A DNA stretch of 64,000 nucleotides, from NCBI RefSeq assembly GCF_001854245.1, contig NZ_CP015381.1:708001-772000 (forward strand), read 5' to 3'. This document shows positions 56,414-64,000 of this stretch, in pieces (positions within the stretch are counted from its first letter, which is position 1; each line of letters begins with the position of its first letter). The DNA comes from Desulfococcus multivorans. GTDB lineage: Bacteria; Desulfobacterota; Desulfobacteria; Desulfobacterales; Desulfococcaceae. The position numbers and the translations under genes were made by a program. The notes beneath the pieces are model-generated. The model was given only the letters and a program-made list of their open reading frames with translations, did no database searches and was not told the DNA's origin.

Positions 56414-56565
56414 ATTGATTGTGCCTGCGGTTTTATGTGTGAAATCAGCGAAAATGACGTTGTTGCCGGTTGCGCGGGCCGTATCGGGATCATGCGCCGG
56501 GGCACGGAACCGGCGAACTGGGATATTCCAGAAAAATTTGATTATCGGGCTGAAGGAGATTTCGC

Positions 56566-57903
56566 TTGGACATTGCCATACTTATCGCATTGATTTTGCT
56601 CAATGGCGTTTTTGCCATGTCGGAGATCGCCCTGGTTACTGCGCGCAAGAACCGCTTGCAGCGACTGGCTGAAGACGGTGATCGCTCGGCCGCCATTGCC
56701 GTGCGCCTTGGCGAGGAGCCTACCCAGTTTCTGTCCACGGTTCAAATAGGCATTACCGCCATCGGAATCCTCAATGGTATTGTCGGTGAGGCGGCTCTTG
56801 CCGGTCCCCTCTCCGAGTTGCTTCAAAGTCTGGGGGTTGATCAAAGAATCAGCGCCATTGGAGCGACCACTATTGTGGTGGCCGGTATCACCTATTTTTC
56901 CATTGTGGTTGGTGAACTTGTTCCCAAGCGGCTTGCCCAGTTCCATGCCGAAGGGATCGCGCGGCTGATGGCCCGGCCGATAGCATTGCTGGCGCAACTG
57001 TCACGGCCATTCGTTTATCTGCTTTCGATATCGACGGATGGTATTTTGAGATTGATGGGAAAAAAGGAACTGAGCAGCGCCAACCTCACTGAAGAAGACA
57101 TTCATGCAATGCTGATGGAAGGTTCTCAGTCGGGTGTGATCGAAAAGCAAGAGCATGAAATGGTGCGGAATGTCTTTCGTCTCGATGATCGTCAAATTGC
57201 CTCTCTGATGACGCCGCGAAGCGAAATTATATACCTCGACATCGGACAGTCTCTTGAGGAAAGGCTGGAAACACTCATTGCATCAGACCACTCGCGATTT
57301 CCGGTTTGCCAAGGTGGAATGCATGAAGTGCTGGGGATCATTACGGCAAAGCGGCTACTCAAACAGAGGCTGAAAGGGGAGCCACCCGAAAAAATTGCGG
57401 AGTATCTGCTCCCTCCGGTTTATGTACCGGAATCTTTGACGGGAATGAAACTCCTGGAGCAGTTCCGGAAATCAGGCGTACAAATGGTCTTTGTCGTCGA
57501 TGAATATGGTGAAATCCTCGGCCTCATCACCCTGCAGGACCTCCTGGAAGCTCTGGCCGGTGAATTCAAACCGCGTGATCCGGAAGATGTCTGGGCCGTG
57601 CAACGTGAGGACGGCTCCTGGCTGCTGGACGGACTGATCCCCATCCCGGAACTCAAGGATCGACTTGATCTGAAATCGGTTCCCGAGGAAGAGAAGGGGC
57701 GATACCACACCCTCAGCGGCATGATGATGTGGCTGATCGGCAAGATCCCCCGCACCGGAGATGTCACCGAATGGCAGGGTTGGCGACTGGAAGTGGTCGA
57801 CCTTGATGGAAACCGGATCGACAAAGTGATGGCCAGTCGTCTGCCTGATCCCGACAGCGAGGGAGAAGCAGCGCTGCAAAGCCCTTCGAAAACATCCCGA
57901 TGA
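56566..57903 (+). CDS. CNNM/TlyC-type membrane protein (DUF21-CBS-CorC)
   Basis: A 445-residue protein: DUF21 membrane domain (residues 1-180, about four helices, VVGELVPKRLAQF), a CBS pair (about 205-325) and a CorC_HlyC domain (about 345-430). Translation begins at TTG 56566, with AAGGAG 9 bases upstream. The family is linked to Mg2+/Co2+ transport or efflux; older names call it hemolysin-like. The 152 bases between the REP array and this gene hold nothing recognised. It is a stand-alone gene. Confidence 0.88.
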   Translation: MDIAILIALILLNGVFAMSEIALVTARKNRLQRLAEDGDRSAAIAVRLGEEPTQFLSTVQIGITAIGILNGIVGEAALAGPLSELLQSLGVDQRISAIGATTIVVAGITYFSIVVGELVPKRLAQFHAEGIARLMARPIALLAQLSRPFVYLLSISTDGILRLMGKKELSSANLTEEDIHAMLMEGSQSGVIEKQEHEMVRNVFRLDDRQIASLMTPRSEIIYLDIGQSLEERLETLIASDHSRFPVCQGGMHEVLGIITAKRLLKQRLKGEPPEKIAEYLLPPVYVPESLTGMKLLEQFRKSGVQMVFVVDEYGEILGLITLQDLLEALAGEFKPRDPEDVWAVQREDGSWLLDGLIPIPELKDRLDLKSVPEEEKGRYHTLSGMMMWLIGKIPRTGDVTEWQGWRLEVVDLDGNRIDKVMASRLPDPDSEGEAALQSPSKTSR

Positions 57904-57946
57904 TGTTCTGAAACAGCCTTTGGGATAACCCGTTAACCGCCGGCAA

Positions 57947-58075
57947 TTCAATTCCGATTTTCGGAATCGAACCGGATCTACAGAGAAATTGGATCAGGGG
58001 TTGTGGCGAAGCCTTTGGTATCCGGTTTCGCTGCAAATCCAGCATCCTTGTCCGGGAACCTGGAAATCGGGAGAG
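57947..58075. repeat. Dispersed intergenic repeat, copy D; gap without clear genes
   Basis: Block 1 (57947-57974, TTCAATTCCG and TTTTCGGAATCGAACC) and block 2 (about 58028-58075, TGCAAATCCAGC, GGAAATCGGGAGAGAAAG) match the copies at 19905-20035. The rest of 57904-58476 shows no convincing gene. Confidence 0.45.
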
Positions 58076-58476
58076 AAAGGTGGATCCTCCCCCCGACGAA
58101 AACTTGGCGTTCGACTTGACTTCCTGCGGATGAACCGAAAAAATATGGTGCTCCGTTGCAGGATGAATCGAACAGCAGGAATTTTATAGAATCCTGCGTG
58201 AATTTGTGGTTTATTGAAGTTCACTTGGGGCGGCATCACCGGATAGTGACCTGATTCTCTTTGCAGACAATTTATATTCACTCTTTGAAGGTCTTCGCAG
58301 GCTTCATCTTCCTGCTTTCCTCACAATGTTATACAACCACAGGGTGAGCGAAAGTTAACGTCGAAAGTTGCGTACGGGAACCGAACTATGTCAGTGGCCA
58401 AGAACACGATACGGCTCATCAATTCCTTGCTGCTGCTACCCTGTCTGTTTCTATTTCTTACTTCACATGTGCCGGC

Positions 58477-58716
58477 TTATGTGCAGGAAATCGGGCGAAG
58501 CCACAAGGCTGTTCTGTTTACCCCTGCGATTACAGGCTGCCCGGTCTCGGTTTTCACGGTTGATAGACGAACCAATTCCAATTCTTTCGATGGCCTGGTT
58601 AAATATGTACTGATTTCCGGGAAAATCTGCTCGGATTTTAACAGGGCATATTCATATCTTCTCAGCGAATACTTCGCCGGCTTTACCCACTGTGCAGACC
58701 GAGCGGCGATTTCCAT
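58477..58716 (-). CDS. Small unrecognised protein (79 residues)
   Basis: On the minus strand, AAGGAGGT lies 7 bases before the ATG, an unusually good ribosome binding site. The 79-residue product (MEIAARSAQWVKPAKYSLRR...) is charged and has no known domain. A plus-strand frame over the same bases has no ribosome binding site. Could be a remnant of a longer gene. Confidence 0.38.
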   Translation of the reverse strand: MEIAARSAQWVKPAKYSLRRYEYALLKSEQIFPEISTYLTRPSKELELVRLSTVKTETGQPVIAGVNRTALWLRPISCT

Positions 58717-58828
58717 TCGAGCACCTCCTTTCTTTTAACCATTGCAATTCAGTGCTTTTAATCTCTGCCTACTCAAAGGCGGTCTGATGCCCGCGGTAGG
58801 CCTGCTTGAATTGTGCCAAGGAGGACAT

Positions 58829-59005
58829 ATGCGAAACAATCGCGACAAATCGCCTGATACTGCTGAAAAGACACCTTCCATGCGGCCGGAAATTGACTAC
58901 TCACCTAAGACTTTAACGCTGCGTGAACAAATCGTTTTTGGGATAAAGCTATTTGCAGTTGTTGGTGGTATTTTCCTGGTGCTTTGGCTGTTTGAAAAAA
59001 TGTAG
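58829..59005 (+). CDS. Small single-span membrane protein (58 residues)
   Basis: AAGGAGGACAT precedes the ATG. The first 30 residues are polar (ending REQ), then one membrane helix follows (IVFGIKLFAVVGGIFLVLWL) and a short tail. No family is recognised. It lies 160 bases before mgtE in the same direction and may be co-transcribed. Confidence 0.6.
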   Translation: MRNNRDKSPDTAEKTPSMRPEIDYSPKTLTLREQIVFGIKLFAVVGGIFLVLWLFEKM

Positions 59006-59041
59006 TCCGAAGATCTACCGGGACCAATTGCGACCTGTTGA

Positions 59042-59075
59042 CCTGGGGGTTCTGCCCCCAGGTTCGAATCCGGGG
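59042..59075 (+). other. Strong hairpin followed by a tRNA T-loop-like sequence
   Basis: CCTGGGGG (59042-59049) pairs with CCCCCAGG (59055-59062). The next bases, TTCGAATCCGGGG, resemble the T-arm of a tRNA with the preceding GG. Pairing of the would-be T-stem is imperfect and no complete tRNA can be folded. A tRNA 3'-end relic (integration scar) or a non-coding hairpin in the mgtE leader are both possible. Confidence 0.3.
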
Positions 59076-59165
59076 TTTGCGGCAGCTTGAATTATTGTAA
59101 CTATTGATCGCAATTCACCGGTTTGGCCGGAAGATCGATCAGCGAAGAAAGGGGTACCATATAAG

Positions 59166-60152
59166 ATGACAGAACACACAAGCCATCTGCACCGGCCGAT
59201 TATAACCTTCGCACGTAAGGACGTTGCGAAGCTACACAAAGATCTAACCGTTCAAACAGCATTAGACAAAATCAGAGAAAAAAAGGGTATGGGCGACAGA
59301 ATCGTATATTTTTACGTAGTAGACAGCAATGATCGGTTGGTGGGTGTTGTGCCGACCCGGCGTTTACTCGGTTCTCAACTGGAGCAACGACTTTCCGAAG
59401 TCATGATAGGTCCGGTGATCACAATTCCGAAAGATGCTAGCGTGTTAGATGCCTACGAGTTTTTCATGGTGCATAAGTTGCTGGCTTTTCCAGTGGTGGA
59501 TGAACATAAGCATATATTGGGTGTGGTGGACGTCGGTATGTTTACGGACGAGGCGTTCGATGTGGCCGATCAGACCAGCATGGACCGGGTTTTTGAGACA
59601 ATCGGCTTTCGCCTTATGCAGGTGCGAGATGTATCACCGCTGCGTGCGTTTCGGTTTCGATTTCCATGGCTACTCGCAACCATTACCAGCGGTACGATAT
59701 GCGCTCTGCTTGCCGGTGTTTACGAGATGACACTGGCCAAGAGCTTGATCCTGGCGTTTTTTCTCACCTTGGTTCTGGGGCTGGGCGAAAGTGTCAGCAT
59801 GCAGTCCATGACAGTCACCATCCAAGGGTTGAGATCGGAAATACCGACTCTCGGTTGGTATCTACGGACGCTCCGACGCGAGGTGGGTGCGGCTCTTTTG
59901 CTGGGTACGGCATGTGGCCTTATAGTGAGCGTGATCGCATGGATTTGGCGCGGAGATCCGTTGGCGTCCGTTACCATCGGATCCAGCATTCTGTTGACGC
60001 TTTGCGCTGCCAGCTTTTTTGGGCTGAGCGTTCCGTCACTTTTACACAAGGTGAAGCTCGATCTTAAAATTGCTGCCGGTCCGGTGACCTTGGCCATGAC
60101 CGATATTTCCACGCTTCTTATTTACTTCAGCATCGCCGAAGCGTTGCTGTGA
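59166..60152 (+). CDS. mgtE: Short MgtE-type magnesium transporter
   Basis: A 328-residue MgtE. A CBS pair (about residues 20-140) leads into the five-helix channel domain (about 165-328), with the family end pattern AGPVTLAMTDISTLLIYF. The N-terminal Mg2+-sensing domain of full-length MgtE (about 450 residues) is missing, so gating may differ. The 160-base leader contains a strong hairpin (59042) that could be regulatory. Confidence 0.85.
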   Translation: MTEHTSHLHRPIITFARKDVAKLHKDLTVQTALDKIREKKGMGDRIVYFYVVDSNDRLVGVVPTRRLLGSQLEQRLSEVMIGPVITIPKDASVLDAYEFFMVHKLLAFPVVDEHKHILGVVDVGMFTDEAFDVADQTSMDRVFETIGFRLMQVRDVSPLRAFRFRFPWLLATITSGTICALLAGVYEMTLAKSLILAFFLTLVLGLGESVSMQSMTVTIQGLRSEIPTLGWYLRTLRREVGAALLLGTACGLIVSVIAWIWRGDPLASVTIGSSILLTLCAASFFGLSVPSLLHKVKLDLKIAAGPVTLAMTDISTLLIYFSIAEALL

Positions 60153-60215
60153 GGTGACCGGGCATATACCTGGAATAGGTGACCGTAACGGGTGATCCCA
60201 AACGGGCGGCCGTGT

Positions 60216-60290
60216 AACGGAACGGAATTGAATCGTATTTGGCAATATTTCCACAAAAACCCGGCACAGTGGGAATTGGATAAATTGTTC
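60216..60290 (+). pseudogene. RAYT C-terminal fragment
   Basis: NGTELNRIWQYFHKNPAQW, then ELDKL, matches the Tyr-helix segment of the RAYT at 53763 (NETELNRIREYIHNNPAQW). The rest of a RAYT gene is absent. The bases up to 60560 hold no clear gene. Confidence 0.75.
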
Positions 60291-60561
60291 AACAATGGGC
60301 AGACACAGAGGTATGCCCCTGGAGATGTAAATGGGGGGAACCGACAACCGAATGCGGCACGGCGGGTCGATGTTTTGGTATTAGAGGATGCGTTTTGTCA
60401 ATCAATCATGATATGGGTCGGTAAGACCGTTGCCGCAAGGGTACCGCCCATACCGATGGGGTTGCCTTGGTGAACTGCGGCAACACTGTGACGGAAGCCG
60501 TGACAGCCGCAAAAGCATCGCGACAAACCGTAATGGGACAGCTGGACAGGAGAACGGGACC

Positions 60562-61950
60562 ATGCTCAAACAGTTGCGAATACAAAACTTCAAAGGCTGG
60601 AAGGATACCGGCACCATTCGCATGGCTCCTATTACCCTGTTTTTCGGCGCCAACAGCTCAGGCAAATCCAGCATCGGACAATTTCTGATGATGCTGAAGC
60701 AGACCGTCGAATCCTCCGACCGGAAAGCGGTCTTTTACCCCGGCGGGAGGAACTCGGCGGTTCGGCTGGGCTCCTATCAGGATATGGTTTTCCACCGTGA
60801 TCCGGCAAACAGGATCGCTTTTGAATATCGATGGTCGCTCCAGGATGCCCTGAAATTCAAGGATCCCGTATCGGGCCGGAACTATTCCGGAGACGCGTTG
60901 GCCTTTCAGGCGAAAGTCGGCCTGGATGACAGGGATCAACACACGCTGGTGCTATACCGGTTGAATTATGATCTGCTGGAACGGGATGCATCGAAACTTT
61001 CCATAGGCATGGAGAGAAAACCGGAAGCGAAGTCCGAGTACAGGGTGGAGGCCACGAACTATGTCCTGAAACGGAAACAAGGGCGCGTCTGGTATCCCGG
61101 CGCGCCGGTTCGTTTTTACGGGTTTCCGGATGAAGTGGCGGCCTATCATCAGAACGCCGACTTTGTTCAGGCGCTGAATCTGAGGAGCGAGAAACTGTTT
61201 CGCTCGCTTTCCTATCTGGGGCCGCTTCGAACCCGGGCCGAGCGTCTGTATTCCTGGACCGGCATCGAACCGGAAAGCGTCGGGTATGCAGGTGAGAACA
61301 CAGTGGCGGCGGCATTGGCGGCCCGGACCCGGAAGATCAGCCTGGGGCGTCGGCGGCCCGCCAGGCCTTTTGAGGAGATCATTGCGCTGAAGCTCAAGGA
61401 GATGGGGCTGATCGAAGCGTTCAACGTAAACCGGATTTCCGATCAGCGGCAGGAGTATGAGGTCAAGGTCCGGACCAGGGGGTCAAAGGACTGGGTGGAT
61501 CTTCCTGATGTCGGATTCGGGATATCTCAGGTATTGCCGGTTCTCGTGCAGTGTTTCCATGCGCCGCCCGGGGCGATCATTCTTATGGAGCAGCCGGAGA
61601 TTCATCTCCATCCGAGCGCGCAGTCCGCCCTGGCCGATGTGATGATCGACGTCATCAATTCTCGCGAAAATGGAGCCGACAGGGGTATACAGCTGATTAT
61701 CGAAACGCATTCGGAACATTTTCTTCGGAGATTACAGCGGCGAATTGCCGAGGGCGGGGTGCCCCAGGATAAGGTTGCAGCCTATTTTGCCAATATCACC
61801 AGAATGCCGGCCACACTCGAACCTCTGCAGCTTGACCTCTTTGGAAATATTCAGAACTGGCCGAAAAATTTCTTTGGCGATGAGATGGAGGATATTGCCG
61901 AACTGGCCAAAGCCGCCATGGAAAAACGGATGCCGAGACGATCTGAATAG
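60562..61950 (+). CDS. AAA family ATPase, DUF3696 type
   Basis: A 462-residue ABC-type ATPase. Walker A is FGANSSGKSSIGQ (about residue 28), Walker B is LMEQPEIHLHPSAQ (about 348), the H-loop is ETHSEHFL (about 385), and the C-terminal DUF3696 segment is QLDLFGNIQNWPKNFFGDEM. The ATG at 60562 follows AGGAGAACGGG. DUF3696 ATPases are OLD/RecF-like and often come with a defence partner; none is seen next to it, so its role is open. Confidence 0.85.
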   Translation: MLKQLRIQNFKGWKDTGTIRMAPITLFFGANSSGKSSIGQFLMMLKQTVESSDRKAVFYPGGRNSAVRLGSYQDMVFHRDPANRIAFEYRWSLQDALKFKDPVSGRNYSGDALAFQAKVGLDDRDQHTLVLYRLNYDLLERDASKLSIGMERKPEAKSEYRVEATNYVLKRKQGRVWYPGAPVRFYGFPDEVAAYHQNADFVQALNLRSEKLFRSLSYLGPLRTRAERLYSWTGIEPESVGYAGENTVAAALAARTRKISLGRRRPARPFEEIIALKLKEMGLIEAFNVNRISDQRQEYEVKVRTRGSKDWVDLPDVGFGISQVLPVLVQCFHAPPGAIILMEQPEIHLHPSAQSALADVMIDVINSRENGADRGIQLIIETHSEHFLRRLQRRIAEGGVPQDKVAAYFANITRMPATLEPLQLDLFGNIQNWPKNFFGDEMEDIAELAKAAMEKRMPRRSE

Positions 61951-62032
61951 GCGGCGGCATCCGGATGTTACACATAAGGTTCAGAAGTCGAGGGATAAAC
62001 AGGACCTTTGACAGCAACAGCGGAGTGTGGTT

Positions 62033-62656
62033 ATGGAACCCTTCCGGCCCCGCGTCATTTTTTTTCGCCGTCTAATCGTCGTTATATGTCTGATATCAAT
62101 ACCTTGCCTTTTGTCCCTGAACAGCCGCCGAACCCACGCCGGCGACTCCGGCAACCTGTTGGAAAATGAGGTGTCGGTTTCTGAAATCGAGCCGGATCAG
62201 CGGGGCGGCAAAGCCTACAGGCTTACCTATCGGGTGCCCGTGCCAATCGATGTGTACTGGCAATTCAAAACGGATTTCGACAATGATTTTCTGGTCAGCA
62301 ACAAATTCATCCGCGAGCATCATTTCATTTCGCGCACCGGCGACACCGCCGTTACGGAAAATAAGTACATCCATGGCCCGGATGTGTTTTTCAGATGGCA
62401 AACCACCATATTCCAGGATACCTATAATCTGGAGTTCGTCCTTTTAAATCCTGAAGCGTGCGGGCAGAAATTTCATTATGGGTCCATACAACTGGAACCG
62501 GTGCCGGAAGGGACAAAAGTTACCCAGACGGCCTATTTCGACTTCTGGGGGGCCTCGTTTTGGGCGGCGTATCCCTGGGGGGGCGGGATGACGGACTTTC
62601 TGACATACACGGCACATTGGGAGCAGGATGTTGTCATGCGCCTCAAGAATCGCTGA
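62033..62656 (+). CDS. Exported SRPBCC-like protein
   Basis: A 207-residue protein with an N-terminal hydrophobic signal segment (RLIVVICLISIPCLLSL). The rest has the helix-grip look of the SRPBCC superfamily (YRVPVPIDVYWQFKTDFDND, then SIQLEPVPEGTKVTQTAYFD). ATG at 62033 is preferred, with GGAG 7 bases upstream. It likely binds a lipid or other hydrophobic ligand in the envelope (inference). It is 37 bases before the lipoprotein gene in the same direction. Confidence 0.6.
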   Translation: MEPFRPRVIFFRRLIVVICLISIPCLLSLNSRRTHAGDSGNLLENEVSVSEIEPDQRGGKAYRLTYRVPVPIDVYWQFKTDFDNDFLVSNKFIREHHFISRTGDTAVTENKYIHGPDVFFRWQTTIFQDTYNLEFVLLNPEACGQKFHYGSIQLEPVPEGTKVTQTAYFDFWGASFWAAYPWGGGMTDFLTYTAHWEQDVVMRLKNR

Positions 62657-62693
62657 TTCAATGAATCCGACAAACATCGGAGGAGAGGGGAAG

Positions 62694-64000
62694 ATGCCGG
62701 GGCGCAGGTGCCTGAGCCTTTGGCCTTTCTTTGTTGTCGCGTTTTTTGCGCTTCATCTGGCGGGTTGTGCCGTCGTTTCCCGCCCCACCCGATCGCTTCG
62801 TTATGGTGACGCCGATGCGCCGGGCCGTTGCGCTGAATTTTTTGCATCCATGGATCAACAGGCATCGAAAGCTCGAGTACTTGACGCCGGAGCCTTCAGG
62901 GTCAGAGGCTACCCCTACTTGAGGGTGAACCGCTTTCTGGCATCCTTTCGGAACGAGGTCGCCGGAAATGACGCTTTCGCTGCATGGGTCAATCGGATGC
63001 AGGCTCTGGATCAGGAAGCCCGCAGAGCTGAAATTGCCAATCTGCCTAGGGCGGTTGCCGGCTCCTCAACCGCATCGGCGGATCAGGCCGAACTCAACCT
63101 CAGGGTAGCCTGTTGCGGCAATCTTTTAAAAGCGGCGGATTTCAATGACGGGGAAAAGCAGGCAGCGCTGCAGAAAAACGTCACTGTACCCGATGAATAC
63201 CTGGTGGCCCCCCGGGTCCTGGGACTCTACCCCCTGACCGGTTTGCTGGTGTCCCATGGGGTGTCGAACTGGCATGCCGAGGTGCGCCGGACCTTCTCCA
63301 CAGAGCCGCCGGTCGGCCGGCAATCCATTCGTTATGCACCCGAGAATAGCAGTCAATGGGCAGACCCGGGCCAGATCGTAAAGCGGGTCAAGCGCGATGC
63401 CCTGGGAATACCGAACTATCCGCCTTCCGCACGAAAGGCGCTTTTCAGCGCTTTCGCACCCATCTGGGAGGTTCGGTCGGCGGCCGGATACGATCGAATC
63501 GGCGAGCCGTCCTGGGCCGCCGGAAGCGAACTCACCATCGATACCCGGAAGCATGTCACCTACACACTCCTGTCCTTTACCCGTTTCGGGGAAGAGATCC
63601 TTACCCAGCTCAATTACATCATCTGGTTTCCCGAACGGCCCAGGGCGAATGCGCTTGACCTGTACGGCGGGCTGCTGGATGGGGTGAACTATCGCGTGAC
63701 ACTGGATAACGACGGTGAACCGCTGCTTTACGAAACCATTCACAATTGCGGGTGCTATTACAAGGCTTACCCCACCCGAAGGCTTAAAGTGCGCAAAGAA
63801 ATCGACTATGCTGAAAAGCCCCTGATCCTCCAGGCGCCCGACCTGACGCCGTCAAAGGAAACGATGGCTGTGGCTATGGAAAGCCGGACACATTACGTCC
63901 GGCACCTTTACCCGATACCCCGCCTGATGCAGCTTGAAACGGCACGGTATTCATTTGCGGACTATAACCGGCTTCGCAGCCTTCCGCTTCCCGGAGGCGG
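62694..64000 (+). CDS. Large lipoprotein of unknown function, C-terminus outside window
   Basis: The frame opens at ATG 62694 behind GGAGAGGGGAAG and runs off the end after 435 codons. The signal peptide ends in a lipobox (FALHLAGCAVVS), so it should be membrane-anchored. The body is alpha/beta with few Cys; CCGNLL and HNCGCYYKAYP are its most distinct Cys segments. LLTQLNYIIWF-type and LYGGLLDGVNYRVT stretches suggest a conserved uncharacterised family. It is probably co-transcribed with the SRPBCC-like gene. Confidence 0.7.
   Translation, partial: MPGRRCLSLWPFFVVAFFALHLAGCAVVSRPTRSLRYGDADAPGRCAEFFASMDQQASKARVLDAGAFRVRGYPYLRVNRFLASFRNEVAGNDAFAAWVNRMQALDQEARRAEIANLPRAVAGSSTASADQAELNLRVACCGNLLKAADFNDGEKQAALQKNVTVPDEYLVAPRVLGLYPLTGLLVSHGVSNWHAEVRRTFSTEPPVGRQSIRYAPENSSQWADPGQIVKRVKRDALGIPNYPPSARKALFSAFAPIWEVRSAAGYDRIGEPSWAAGSELTIDTRKHVTYTLLSFTRFGEEILTQLNYIIWFPERPRANALDLYGGLLDGVNYRVTLDNDGEPLLYETIHNCGCYYKAYPTRRLKVRKEIDYAEKPLILQAPDLTPSKETMAVAMESRTHYVRHLYPIPRLMQLETARYSFADYNRLRSLPLPGG

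Noticed and set aside
58388-58738. 116-codon plus-strand frame with a hydrophobic start
   Set aside because: No ribosome binding site; the opposite strand has a strong one for a shorter frame.

Overview
The window is a dense antiviral-defence and genome-plasticity island from a Gram-negative bacterium. Lipobox lipoproteins, an outer-membrane efflux channel and a periplasmic adaptor show the Gram-negative envelope. Codon use is GC-rich with strong Shine-Dalgarno sites. The flavour (MgtE, RAYT/REP arrays, type 3 BREX, DUF2188) fits Desulfobacterota or a similar proteobacterium, but no ribosomal or core marker is present, so the lineage is inference.

Region 1 (1-19.9 kb) is one unbroken rightward run. 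It holds a type 3 BREX operon (brxC tail, pglX-type methylase, helicase brxHII, pglZ, brxA). Between the methylase and helicase sits an AAA ATPase / subtilisin-like protease pair resembling IetAS. A Hachiman pair (hamA-hamB) follows directly. Most junctions overlap or are only a few bases long. Two unrecognised genes and a DUF2188 protein follow.

Region 2 (20-36.7 kb) carries, behind a bidirectional terminator, an XRE regulator and a type I restriction-modification locus (hsdR, hsdM, a DUF1016/YhcG-type nuclease, hsdS). Without a break come an OLD-like ATPase/TOPRIM gene, a 1196-residue unrecognised helical protein and RhuM. An RNase H-fold hypothetical and a convergent AAA/DUF4143 ATPase close the block. 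The OLD-like gene plus its giant partner is the best candidate for an undescribed system.

Region 3 (36.8-43.9 kb) is a zone of turnover: an amber-interrupted transposase, an MntA/HepT-type toxin-antitoxin operon with a third gene, Fic and XRE remnants, a TPR-like protein, a ParE/Phd-type pair, a 5' group II intron fragment and an antiporter remnant. Short pieces of hsdM, the OLD-like gene, mntA/hepT and the XRE regulator recur here as scrambled fragments.

Region 4 (43.9-53.3 kb) holds a membrane/glycolipid pair (LPG-synthase-type flippase and a degenerate phosphoesterase fused to a GT4 glycosyltransferase). It also holds a TetR-controlled tripartite ABC efflux operon interrupted by a dead cytochrome gene.

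Region 5 (53.4-64 kb) begins with a truncated hsdM/DUF1016 copy abutting a RAYT transposase. The RAYT gene carries REP palindromes in frame and is followed by six tandem deletion derivatives of itself, forming a two-level repeat (about 287 bp and 51 bp). Beyond it lie a CNNM/TlyC-type membrane protein, a short MgtE, a DUF3696 ATPase, a SRPBCC-like exported protein and the start of a large lipoprotein that runs off the window.
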